44,694 bases of DNA from an uncultured Lachnospiraceae bacterium (lineage in GTDB: Bacteria > Bacillota > Clostridia > Lachnospirales > Lachnospiraceae), in assembly GCA_910579085.1 (NCBI GenBank), contig CAJTRU010000030.1, forward strand, positions 1 to 44,694, in the 5' to 3' direction. Position 1 is the first letter of the stretch; each line of letters begins with the position of its first letter. A model generated the notes under the pieces. It was given only the letters and a program-made list of their open reading frames with translations. It searched no databases and had not been told where the DNA came from. Below, piece after piece: positions 16,798-25,265 of this stretch. Position numbers and translations under genes: made by a program.

Positions 16798-18348
16798 ATG
16801 GTACAGGGTATACGCCAGTGGTATTACCGCGGAAGCCTGGATTCATGTAATTATTCATGTAACTACTGCCCATTTTCCAAAAAGCCTGGCTGTAGCAGGG
16901 AGGAACTTGCAGAGGATGAAAAGAGCCTTATAAAATTTGTGGACTTTGTACTTCAGAAGGCAGAAACAGAAAAAAAGAATTGTGCAGTACAGATTGTGCC
17001 ATATGGTGAAGCACTTGTGCATAAATATTACTGGAGGGAACTTGCACGGCTTACATGCAGCCCTTATATTGAAGCAGCAGGTGCACAGACAAACCTGTCT
17101 TTTGATATACATTGTATGGCTGGGGAATTTCAAAGGAATAACGGGGAATTTGCTAAATTAAGGCTGTGGTGCACATTCCATCCACAGATGGTTGCAATGG
17201 ACAGGTTTTTACAACAATGCAGCCAGCTTTCCAGTTATGGCATTTTATATTGTGCAGGAACTGTAGGTGTCCCTGCGCAGGCAGGCGTTATAAAACGCCT
17301 GCGTGAAAAACTGCCAGAAGATGTTTATTTATGGATTAATAAAATGGATGGTTTAAAGCGCAGGTACACAGAAGAAGAAACCAGGATATTTTCATGTATA
17401 GATGAATATTTTGAAACAGGGCTTAAACATTATAAAGCAGATACCACCAAATGTACAGACAGTCTTTTTGCAGAGGCAGACGGTTCTCTGCGCCGCTGTA
17501 ATACCTGTATTCCAGGTAAAGACGGTACAGCATGTACAAGAAAAGAATGTAGTTGTTATTTGTCTTATTGCAACCAGCAAGTTCCAGAACTGGTTTTTTT
17601 TAACCCTTATCCAGCTTTCCGCATACCACATTATCCCAAGGCGGCTTTTTTTGATGTAGATGGCACACTTCTTGGCAGCAGGGACAGGATGGTTACAGAA
17701 AACACAACGAAATGGCTTAAAAGGCTGGCAGCTCATAGCAGGATATTCCTTGCAACTTCACTTCCATACAGGGATGCATTAAGGAAAACAGCACCAGTGG
17801 CAGACATAATATCGGGTGGTGTATTTGCACATGGCGGCATTTGTGTAACCAATAAAGGAACTGGTACTTTACATAAGAAAATATATCCTTTAAAATATAA
17901 AGAAACAGATGCATTAAAAGAAAATGCAGGCAGGTATGGCTATAATGTGCATATTTACAGTGGCAGGCCAGAAGGCAGTGCAGAAAAGGAAATATATAAA
18001 ATTACTCTTTCACCACGTACAATTAATAAAATACCTGCTGCCACACAGGATAAAAAGGCAAGGAGTGTTGCTGCAAAGCTTGGGCTTCTGGATAAAGATG
18101 CAGACGTAAATGTAATTATAGAAGATGGATGTATACAGTTAACCAGCACTATGGCAGGAAAAAGAGAAGGGATATTGCATATATGTAATATTATGGGGTA
18201 TAAGCCAGAAGACATTGCAGTATTTGGCAATTCTGCAAGCGATGTCCCTATGTTAAAGGAGTTTGGTTTTTCCGTAGCAGTAAATGCAGGCAGGGAGGCC
18301 AGGCAGGCTGCAAATTATTGTATAAGGAGTGGATTGTTACATGCTTAG
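16798..18348 (+). CDS. Fused STM4011-like radical SAM domain and HAD phosphatase domain
   Basis: 516 residues, starting on the base after the preceding stop codon. Residues 1-260 are a radical SAM domain: YRGSLDSCNYSCNYCPFSKK with Cys17-x3-Cys21-x2-Cys24, VPYGEALVHKYYW, and a Cys-rich tail (Cys219, 234, 237, 246, 251, 253, 258) that may hold an auxiliary Fe-S cluster. Residues 282-516 are a HAD-superfamily (Cof-like) domain: FFDVDGTLLGSRDRMV with nucleophile Asp286 and Asp288, an LATSLPY motif II, and the metal motif VFGNSASDVPML. The radical SAM part matches my memory of the STM4011 family; the HAD fusion is not part of the standard five-gene set. A phosphate group removed late in the pathway is a reasonable guess. 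Confidence 0.82.
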   Translation: MVQGIRQWYYRGSLDSCNYSCNYCPFSKKPGCSREELAEDEKSLIKFVDFVLQKAETEKKNCAVQIVPYGEALVHKYYWRELARLTCSPYIEAAGAQTNLSFDIHCMAGEFQRNNGEFAKLRLWCTFHPQMVAMDRFLQQCSQLSSYGILYCAGTVGVPAQAGVIKRLREKLPEDVYLWINKMDGLKRRYTEEETRIFSCIDEYFETGLKHYKADTTKCTDSLFAEADGSLRRCNTCIPGKDGTACTRKECSCYLSYCNQQVPELVFFNPYPAFRIPHYPKAAFFDVDGTLLGSRDRMVTENTTKWLKRLAAHSRIFLATSLPYRDALRKTAPVADIISGGVFAHGGICVTNKGTGTLHKKIYPLKYKETDALKENAGRYGYNVHIYSGRPEGSAEKEIYKITLSPRTINKIPAATQDKKARSVAAKLGLLDKDADVNVIIEDGCIQLTSTMAGKREGILHICNIMGYKPEDIAVFGNSASDVPMLKEFGFSVAVNAGREARQAANYCIRSGLLHA

Positions 18349-19006
18349 AAAAAAGAAGAAAAAAGATGACGAGAGAGATTATATGTATTTGCAGGCGCTC
18401 AAAAATAAAAAGATACCTTTGCTTGTACTTGACCCGCAGTGGCATGAACTTTTTCCTGAACACCGTAAAACAAGCGAAATTAAAAACTGCGAGAAAAGGT
18501 TAAATGAACTTATAAGGATGCAGGGGCAGACTGCCAATAATATCAAGGAATATGATAAGGCCAAAAAGGCAATTATGGATAATATTGTATCTAATATGAC
18601 TGACGGGAGTGAACCTGACAGTTTCCTTAAAGTACGCAAACAGGAAAAGAACCAGAAACTTATGGCAAACCTTAATGACAAGATTAGTGAAGCCGAAGAA
18701 ATACAGAAAGAAATACCTGCACAGATACAGCTTGCTAACAGGGAACTTCTTGTTGAGGCAATGAAAGTATGTTACAACGAGCTTACTTCCAATACAGAAC
18801 AGATTGAAGAGCTTGAAGCATGGATAGCTGAAACCAGGAATGCCCTTAAAGACAGGATACTTGAGAAACAGGATATGGAGATGCGTAATACACAGATGTA
18901 TAAATATATGCATAACCTGTTAGGCGCACAGGTAGTAGAACTTTTTGACAGAAACCACCATGTATGGAAAGGGAATGTTGAAGAAAATAAAAATGGGGGA
19001 GCATAA
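18341..19006 (+). CDS. Conserved-looking coiled-coil protein of unknown function
   Basis: The ATG at 18341 follows AAGGAG (18324-18329) by 11 bases and overlaps the end of the previous gene by 8 bases; a GTG at 18329 lies on the Shine-Dalgarno and is not used. The 221-residue product has a basic N-terminus (LRKKKKKDDERD), a short LLVLDPQWHELFP segment, and then long charged helices with heptad character over about residues 45-180. No membrane segment, signal peptide or catalytic motif is seen. It overlaps acpS by one base, so it is coupled both to the radical SAM cluster and to the housekeeping genes. Which group it serves cannot be told. Confidence 0.7.
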   Translation: MLRKKKKKDDERDYMYLQALKNKKIPLLVLDPQWHELFPEHRKTSEIKNCEKRLNELIRMQGQTANNIKEYDKAKKAIMDNIVSNMTDGSEPDSFLKVRKQEKNQKLMANLNDKISEAEEIQKEIPAQIQLANRELLVEAMKVCYNELTSNTEQIEELEAWIAETRNALKDRILEKQDMEMRNTQMYKYMHNLLGAQVVELFDRNHHVWKGNVEENKNGGA

Positions 19007-19365
19007 TGGTTGCTGGCATTGGTACTGATATAATTGAGAAAGAAAGAGTGCTAAAAGCAATAGAAAATAAATCATTTTTAGATAAATATTTTACAGACGG
19101 GGAGCGGCAGCTTATAAAAGAACGGAAAAGCAGGGCAGCAAGTAATTTTGCAGGAAAAGAGGCAGCTGCCAAGGCACTGGGTACTGGTTTTGCAGGTTTT
19201 CTGCCAGCAGATATTGAAATATTAAGAAAACCAGGTGGTGCACCATATGTGGTTTTGCATAATGGTGCAAAGGACAGGGCAGAAAGCCTTGGTATAAGTA
19301 ATATACATATTTCATTAAGTGATACAAAAGATACTGCCATAGCTTATGTTGTGCTTGAATATTAA
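19006..19365 (+). CDS. acpS: Holo-[acyl-carrier-protein] synthase
   Basis: Transfers 4'-phosphopantetheine from CoA to acyl carrier protein. 119 residues with the AcpS signatures GIGTDII (Asp8, Mg ligand) and NFAGKEAAAKALGTG (Glu52), and a C-terminal HISLSDTKDTAIAYVV strand pair. The start overlaps the preceding stop codon by one base (TAATG). A second phosphopantetheinyl transferase of the Sfp type is at 38277, so this one probably serves fatty-acid ACP. Confidence 0.95.
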   Translation: MVAGIGTDIIEKERVLKAIENKSFLDKYFTDGERQLIKERKSRAASNFAGKEAAAKALGTGFAGFLPADIEILRKPGGAPYVVLHNGAKDRAESLGISNIHISLSDTKDTAIAYVVLEY

Positions 19366-19406
19366 ACATATGGAAAATTTTAGCAGCATTGGAAGAGGGT
19401 GTAATT

Positions 19407-20906
19407 TTGGAATATATTTTAAAGGCAGCAGAAGCTGCAGAAATTGACAGGATATCAATATATGAAACAGGCATACCATCTGCTGTCCTTATGGAAAAGG
19501 CAGCAATGTCTGTTGCACGCCATATACAGGATATATGCAGTACCAGTTATAACAATATACTTCCAGTAAATATAAAGGTGCTTGCTGTCTGTGGCATGGG
19601 TAATAATGGCGGTGATGGCATTGCATGTGCAAGGATGCTTAAAGAGGCTGGTTTTAATGCCAGCATATTTCTTGCAGGGAATAAGGATAAAGCAACAGAA
19701 GAAACAAAAAGGCAAATTAGCATAGCCAGAAACCTTGATGTGCAATTTATCACAAAGCCAGAAGATAATGAATATAATATTATTATAGATGCATTATTTG
19801 GAACAGGGCTGTCAAGGGATATCGGAGGCATTTATACGGAATGGGTGGACTGGATTAACCGCCAGCCTTCAGAGGTAATAGCTGTTGATATACCTTCAGG
19901 CATAAATGCAGATAACGGGCAGATACATGGGTGTGCTGTCAAGGCAAGCCATACAGTAACATTTGGCAGCAATAAGCGTGGTACAGTATTATTTCCAGGT
20001 GCAGCATACAGTGGAAAAGTAATTGTAGCAGATATAGGTTTTCCGGAAAAGGCAGTACATAAAGCAGCACCAGAAGCTTATACATATAAAAAAGAAGATT
20101 TGCCACGCCTTATGCCAGAAAGGCGTATGCGCTCTAACAAGGGCAGCTTTGGCAAAGTCCTTATAATTGCGGGTTCTGCTGGGATGAGCGGGGCATGTAT
20201 ACTTGCAGCAAAGGCAGCAGCAAGGACAGGGTGTGGCATTGTAAAAATTGCAACAGCACCACAAAATACAGATATAATAAAGACCTGCCTGCCAGAAGCA
20301 ATAACAGGTACATATGCAGATGGTATAACAGAAAGCCTGGAATGGGCGGATGTAATTGCCATAGGGCCAGGGCTTGGGACGGACGGGACTGCAAAAAAAC
20401 TGGTGGAAGAAGTATTAAAAATCCATGACAAACCAGTGGTAATGGATGCAGACGCATTAAACCTGCTTCCAAAGCTTGTACCAGAAGGAACTGGCACAGA
20501 CAGGTATAACCTGGCAGGTAATTTTGTAATTACGCCACATATAAAAGAAATGTCAAGGCTTTCAGGTGCGCCAGTTAAAGAAATCCAGGAAAATATTGTA
20601 GATTATGCTTCATGCCATAAGAGCGGCTGTACAGTTGTATTAAAAGATGCGAGGACAGTTGTGTCAGATGGCAGCAGGATTTATATAAATACAACAGGGA
20701 ATAATGCGCTTTCTACAGCAGGTTCAGGTGATGTGTTATGTGGTATTATAACAGGCCTGCTTGCGCAGGGAATGGAACTTATGGAAGCGGCAAGCCTTGC
20801 TGTATTTATACATGGGATTACAGCGGATGTATATGCAGAGAAGAAAAACAGGTATTCAATGCTGGCATCTGATATTATAGAGGAACTACAGTTTGTATTG
20901 CCATAA
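19407..20906 (+). CDS. nnr: Bifunctional NAD(P)H-hydrate epimerase / ADP-dependent dehydratase
   Basis: Repairs hydrated NADH and NADPH. The TTG at 19407 is preferred over the in-frame TTG at 19389 because GAAGAGGG lies 7 bases before it and homologues begin with the equivalent of (M)EYILKAAEAAEIDR. Residues 1 to about 215 are the YjeF_N epimerase domain (VCGMGNNGGDGIACARML, DALFGTGLSRDIGG, VDIPSGINADNG). Residues from about 225 are the ribokinase-like dehydratase (NKGSFGKVLIIAGSAGMSGAC, AIGPGLG, VMDADALNLLP, GNNALSTAGSGDVLCGII). Both halves appear intact, total 499 residues. Adjacency to acpS and alr is common in Firmicutes. Confidence 0.93.
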   Translation: MEYILKAAEAAEIDRISIYETGIPSAVLMEKAAMSVARHIQDICSTSYNNILPVNIKVLAVCGMGNNGGDGIACARMLKEAGFNASIFLAGNKDKATEETKRQISIARNLDVQFITKPEDNEYNIIIDALFGTGLSRDIGGIYTEWVDWINRQPSEVIAVDIPSGINADNGQIHGCAVKASHTVTFGSNKRGTVLFPGAAYSGKVIVADIGFPEKAVHKAAPEAYTYKKEDLPRLMPERRMRSNKGSFGKVLIIAGSAGMSGACILAAKAAARTGCGIVKIATAPQNTDIIKTCLPEAITGTYADGITESLEWADVIAIGPGLGTDGTAKKLVEEVLKIHDKPVVMDADALNLLPKLVPEGTGTDRYNLAGNFVITPHIKEMSRLSGAPVKEIQENIVDYASCHKSGCTVVLKDARTVVSDGSRIYINTTGNNALSTAGSGDVLCGIITGLLAQGMELMEAASLAVFIHGITADVYAEKKNRYSMLASDIIEELQFVLP

Positions 20907-20935
20907 AAAGCGGCAGGTTAAAAAAGGATAATAAA

Positions 20936-22120
20936 ATGGAAACAAGTGGAAATATAAAACAGTATTACAGGGTACAGGCGGATATTAACCTTGATGCAAT
21001 TTACCAGAATGTTGTCAATGCAAAGAAACTTTTAAGGCCTGGCACAAAGATAATGGCTGTAGTTAAGGCCGACGGCTATGGGCATGGTGCTATAGAAACA
21101 GCAGGTGTGCTTGACAGCATAGTTGATGCATATGGTGTTGCAATACTTGAAGAGGGTATCGAGTTAAGACAGGCAGGATTTACAAAGCCAGTATTAATAC
21201 TTGGCTTTACACCAGAACAGCAGTATGCAGCAATGATAGAATATAATATAACAGCAACAGTATTCCAGTATGATATGGCGCAGAAAATGTCCAGTGCAGC
21301 ATTAAAAGCTGGCAAAAAGGCACATATACATATTGCACTTGATACAGGGATGGGGCGTATAGGTTTTAAACAGGATGATGAAAGCCTTGAAATAATTAAA
21401 CAGATTGCAGGGCTTAAAGGAATTTCAGTGGACGGCTGTTTTACACATTTTGCAAGGATGGATGAGAAAGATAAAACAAAAGCAAAATTACAGTTTGAAC
21501 GTTACCTGTCATTTGTAAAGCGTATTGAAGATGCCGGGATAGAACTGCCAGTAAAACATGTTTCAAACAGCGCTGGCATTATAGAAATGCAGGAAACTAA
21601 CCTTGACATGGTGCGTGACGGAATATCTGTATATGGAATGTATCCATCAGATGAGGTTTGCAAAGACCGTTTAAAACTTATACCAGCAATGGAAATAAAA
21701 GCCTATGTTTCTTTTGTAAAAACGCTGGAGGCAGGTTCTGAAATAGGATATGGCGGGACATTTACAACAACAAGGGAAACAAAGGTTGCAACAATACCAG
21801 TTGGCTATGCAGACGGGTATCCAAGGGCGTTGTCAGGCAAGGGACATGTCCTTATACATGGCAGGCGTGCGCCAATACTTGGAAGGGTATGCATGGACCA
21901 GTTTATGGCAGATGTAACAGATATAGACAATGTAAAAGAGGGGGATGTTGCAACATTAGCGGGGCATGATGGTGGTGCTTATATTTCCATAGAAGAAATA
22001 TCAGAAATGGCATATTCATTTAATTATGAATTTGTATGTGATATAGGAAAGAGAGTTCCAAGGGTTTATTACAAGAATGGAAAGGCAGTTGGTACAAAGG
22101 ACTGTTATCCACAATATTAA
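20936..22120 (+). CDS. alr: Alanine racemase
   Basis: PLP enzyme that makes D-alanine for peptidoglycan. 394 residues; an AAAAAAGGA-type ribosome binding site precedes the ATG. The PLP-binding Lys44 lies in AVVKADGYGHGA, the HIALDTGMGRIGF strand follows, the catalytic Tyr is in SEIGYGGTF, and GRVCMDQFMADVTD is present near the C-terminus. It lies 29 bases after nnr and is followed by mazF and rlmH. Confidence 0.95.
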   Translation: METSGNIKQYYRVQADINLDAIYQNVVNAKKLLRPGTKIMAVVKADGYGHGAIETAGVLDSIVDAYGVAILEEGIELRQAGFTKPVLILGFTPEQQYAAMIEYNITATVFQYDMAQKMSSAALKAGKKAHIHIALDTGMGRIGFKQDDESLEIIKQIAGLKGISVDGCFTHFARMDEKDKTKAKLQFERYLSFVKRIEDAGIELPVKHVSNSAGIIEMQETNLDMVRDGISVYGMYPSDEVCKDRLKLIPAMEIKAYVSFVKTLEAGSEIGYGGTFTTTRETKVATIPVGYADGYPRALSGKGHVLIHGRRAPILGRVCMDQFMADVTDIDNVKEGDVATLAGHDGGAYISIEEISEMAYSFNYEFVCDIGKRVPRVYYKNGKAVGTKDCYPQY

Positions 22121-22269
22121 AAAGGTTAAAACCAGATAAAAATATAAACGTTTACGAATACTTATCTTAAAATATGGAAAAGATAGGAAGGAGAAGATTA
22201 AAAATACATATTATAGACCGGTAAAAAGCGGTTTGCTTCTCAAAAACATTGAATTGGAGCGTGAACGTT

Positions 22270-22689
22270 TTGAATATTAGACGTGGAGATATATTTTTTG
22301 CTGATTTACGGCCGGTAGTAGGCTCTGAACAGGGAGGCATCCGTCCAGTATTAGTTATACAAAATGATATGGGCAACAGGCACAGCCCGACAGTAATATG
22401 TGCTGCTATTACATCAAAAATGAATAAAGCAAAACTTCCTACACATGTTGCACTGGAAGTTAAAAAGTATGATATTATTAAGGACTCTGTAATTCTGCTT
22501 GAACAGATAAGGACTATTGATAAATCACGCCTGCGTGAAAAAGTATGCCATCTTGATGATGAAATCCTGTCAAGGATAGACAAGGCGCTGTGTGTAAGCC
22601 TTGCACTTGAAAACGGATGCGGAAGTACAGAGATATTCCATAAAGGGGCAGCTACAAAGGAAACAGCAGGGAAAGAGATTGCCAGGTAA
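22270..22689 (+). CDS. mazF: MazF/PemK-family endoribonuclease toxin, no antitoxin alongside
   Basis: 139 residues of the MazF/NdoA family, which cleave mRNA at short sequence motifs. Start chosen at TTG 22270, 10 bases after GGAG (22256-22259), giving (M)NIRRGDIFFADLRP as in homologues; TTG 22249 and GTG 22261 are in frame but poorly spaced. Family landmarks VGSEQGGIRPVLVIQND, SPTVICAAITS and LEQIRTIDKSRL are intact. The 149-base gap to alr is too short for a normal MazE/EndoAI antitoxin, and only a 16-codon frame lies there. The antitoxin is either elsewhere or missing. Confidence 0.88.
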   Translation: MNIRRGDIFFADLRPVVGSEQGGIRPVLVIQNDMGNRHSPTVICAAITSKMNKAKLPTHVALEVKKYDIIKDSVILLEQIRTIDKSRLREKVCHLDDEILSRIDKALCVSLALENGCGSTEIFHKGAATKETAGKEIAR

Positions 22690-22691
22690 TT

Positions 22692-23171
22692 ATGAAGATA
22701 ACAATATTAGCAACAGGAAAAATAAAAGAAAAGTATTTTGAGGGTGCATTACAGGAGTACAAAAAGAGGCTTGGAAGATATTGCAAATTTGAAATAACAG
22801 AGGTAGCTGATGAGAAAACCCCTGATAATGCCAGTTCTGCTGAAGAAGAAATAATACGTGCAAAAGAAGGGGAAAGGCTTAAAAAATACATAAAAAGCGG
22901 TGCTTATGTAATTGCCCTTGCAATTAATGGCAGGCAGGTTTCATCAGAAGAATTTGCAGGTAAAATTAACAAACTTGGAATAAATGGTACAAGCCATATT
23001 ATTTTTATAATAGGAGGCTCAATAGGGCTGGATAATAAAATACTTGAAATGGCTGATGAGAGGCTGAGCTTTTCAAAGATGACATTCCCACACCAGTTAA
23101 TGAGAGTAATATTGTCAGAACAGATATACAGGGCATACAGGATAATCAATAAAGAGCCATACCATAAGTAA
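22692..23171 (+). CDS. rlmH: 23S rRNA (pseudouridine1915-N3)-methyltransferase
   Basis: SPOUT-class methyltransferase that modifies helix 69 of 23S rRNA in assembled ribosomes. 159 residues, the family's standard length: MKITILATGKIKEKYF at the N-terminus, FIIGGSIGLD for SAM binding, and LSFSKMTFPHQLMRVILSEQIYRAYRI with EPYHK at the very end. It starts 2 bases after the mazF stop codon. Confidence 0.96.
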   Translation: MKITILATGKIKEKYFEGALQEYKKRLGRYCKFEITEVADEKTPDNASSAEEEIIRAKEGERLKKYIKSGAYVIALAINGRQVSSEEFAGKINKLGINGTSHIIFIIGGSIGLDNKILEMADERLSFSKMTFPHQLMRVILSEQIYRAYRIINKEPYHK

Positions 23172-23235
23172 AGCAATATGCTGTAAATAAAATTATATAA
23201 TTATAAATAGAAGTTAATAAATAAAGCAATATGCT
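23169..23235. repeat. Short direct repeat between rlmH and the restriction system
   Basis: TAAAGCAATATGCT occurs at 23169-23182 (overlapping the rlmH stop codon) and again at 23222-23235, 53 bases apart. The rest of 23172-23351 is AT-rich and shows no gene or terminator. It may be a scar from an insertion event at the edge of the restriction cassette. Confidence 0.5.
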
Positions 23236-23351
23236 ATAAACAAAAATACATTTATCATTCTATAGATAGACAGGTTTTTAGGAATGAAATTGAATATGTA
23301 TAATGAAATTGAAAGATGGCTGGTATTTTTAAGGAAAGGGGAATTATAAAA

Positions 23352-25265
23352 ATGCCTGGTAACCAGAAGATAGAAAGACATACTGAAAATCTGGCAGAAA
23401 AGGAAATGAAGATATCTGGATATGGAGAAAATGTATTTGGATATGTATATGTACAGGGAGAAACAACTCCTGTTTCTGCAATAAATAATGCATTAAAAGC
23501 AGCAGGTGGAAAGCCAAAGGAATGTGTTCTTGATGATTATTCAAAAGGTGGAAATGGAAAGGCAGCTCCTGAATATATAATTACATTAAAAAAAGATTTG
23601 AATACTATAATTGTAGTTGAATGTAAAAATTCAGTTAAAAAACATGAAAGTCCTGGTTTTTCCAGACCAAAAGATTTTGCTGCTGATGGTGTATTGTATT
23701 ATGCAAAATATCTTAAAAACTCATTTAATGTAATTGCAGTTGCTATAAGTGGTACAGATAAAACATCATTAAAAGTTAATGCATATTACTGGGTCCAGAA
23801 CCAGGATAAATATACCGAACTTGTAAAATCAAGAGATATTATACTTGAACCAGAAAATTACCTGAAATTAGTTTATGGTGAAAAAGTGCAGAAAGCTTAC
23901 AGCCTGGAGGAAATAAGCCAGACTGCAATAAGTATGCATGATTCATTAAGAATTAATAAAATGACAGAAAAACTGAAACCTCTTTTTGTTGCAGGTATTC
24001 TTATTGCGTTGCAAGATGATAGTTTTTGTAATGACTATGATAAATTTACCAGTTTTTCATCATTATTAAGTTCGTGTTGTGCAGCAATAGAAAATGTTTT
24101 AAATGGAGGGGAAATTGAGGAAAAGAAGATAAAAGAGATTAAAGGTAAGTTTAAAGAGATTAGCGGGGTTATAAAATTACGGGAAACACCTTTAAACCAG
24201 GACAATTCTTTGGGATGGTATATAAACCAGCTTGAAATGAAAATAAAGCCAATGATGGATTATGTAGGTAATACTATAGATGCACTAGGAGTGTTTTACC
24301 ATGAATTTATAAGTTACTCTTCAGGTGATGGCAATTCACTCGGAATTGTACTTACACCACCACATCTTACAGAATTTATGGCTGAGTTAATAAATATTGA
24401 TAAAAATTCAAAGGTTATTGATATTTGCTGTGGTTCAGGCACTTTCCTTGTAACTGCTATGGGAACAATGTTTAAACAGGCCTCTGCACCAGGTGAAATA
24501 GAATATATCCGAAAAAATAATTTATATGGAATAGAGCAGGATTCAGATATACATACATTAGCATTAGCTAATATGATTATTAGAAAAGATGGAAAATCGA
24601 ATATTGTACATGGGGATTGTTTTAATAAGGATACAATTGCAAAATTTAGTAATTTAAAGGATACAAATAACCAGCCAGTTATATTAAATAAAGGATTGCT
24701 AAATCCGCCATATTCACAAAAAGACCATTGTGAACTTGAATTTGTAGAACAAGAATTAAGCCTGCTATGCCAGGGAGGCCTGCTTGCAGTTGTATGTCCT
24801 ATGTCATGTGCTATTGGCACAAAGTTTAAGGATGTAAGGGAAAGGCTTATGAAAAATAATACATTAAAAGCGGTATTCTCTATGCCAGATGAAATTTTTA
24901 ATGGCAATGGTGCATCTACAAATGTTTGTGTAATGGTATGGGAAGCAGGATATAAACATAATCCTGAAATATCTACATTTTTTGGATATTATAAGGATGA
25001 TGGTTTTGTAAAGAGAAAGAAACTTGGAAGAGTAGATGTATATGGAAAATGGAAAGAAATAAAAAAAGAATGGTTAAGGCTTTACAGGGAGAAAGAGGTC
25101 AAGGATGGTATTTCAGTTAAACATTGTGTTACACATAAAGATGAGTGGCTTTGTGAGGCATATATGAAAACAGATTATTCAAAACTTACAGAAGATGATT
25201 TTCAGAAAACGTTGAATAATTACCTTGCATATCTTATTAAGGAGGGATATGTTTATGAATCTTAA
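23352..25265 (+). CDS. BcgI-like fused restriction endonuclease / N6-adenine methyltransferase subunit
   Basis: Start at ATG 23352, 10 bases after AAGGAAAGGGG; an in-frame ATG at 23316 has no such site. The 637-residue product has an N-terminal PD-(D/E)xK-like nuclease region with Pro73-Glu74 and Glu90-x-Lys92 (PEYI ... VVECK). A helical domain and a gamma-class N6-adenine methyltransferase follow: SAM motif VIDICCGSGTF (355-365), GIEQD and the catalytic NPPY at 451-454. Nuclease and methylase in one chain next to a two-TRD specificity protein is the layout of type IIB BcgI, whose A subunit is of similar length. It would methylate or cut on both sides of a bipartite site. Codon use is visibly AT-richer than the flanking genes, which suggests transfer. 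It overlaps the next gene by 11 bases. Confidence 0.87.
   Translation: MPGNQKIERHTENLAEKEMKISGYGENVFGYVYVQGETTPVSAINNALKAAGGKPKECVLDDYSKGGNGKAAPEYIITLKKDLNTIIVVECKNSVKKHESPGFSRPKDFAADGVLYYAKYLKNSFNVIAVAISGTDKTSLKVNAYYWVQNQDKYTELVKSRDIILEPENYLKLVYGEKVQKAYSLEEISQTAISMHDSLRINKMTEKLKPLFVAGILIALQDDSFCNDYDKFTSFSSLLSSCCAAIENVLNGGEIEEKKIKEIKGKFKEISGVIKLRETPLNQDNSLGWYINQLEMKIKPMMDYVGNTIDALGVFYHEFISYSSGDGNSLGIVLTPPHLTEFMAELINIDKNSKVIDICCGSGTFLVTAMGTMFKQASAPGEIEYIRKNNLYGIEQDSDIHTLALANMIIRKDGKSNIVHGDCFNKDTIAKFSNLKDTNNQPVILNKGLLNPPYSQKDHCELEFVEQELSLLCQGGLLAVVCPMSCAIGTKFKDVRERLMKNNTLKAVFSMPDEIFNGNGASTNVCVMVWEAGYKHNPEISTFFGYYKDDGFVKRKKLGRVDVYGKWKEIKKEWLRLYREKEVKDGISVKHCVTHKDEWLCEAYMKTDYSKLTEDDFQKTLNNYLAYLIKEGYVYES

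Noticed and set aside
22174..22224. 16-codon frame before mazF as a possible antitoxin
   Set aside because: Far too short for known MazE-type antitoxins and not recognisable; left only as a gap to examine.
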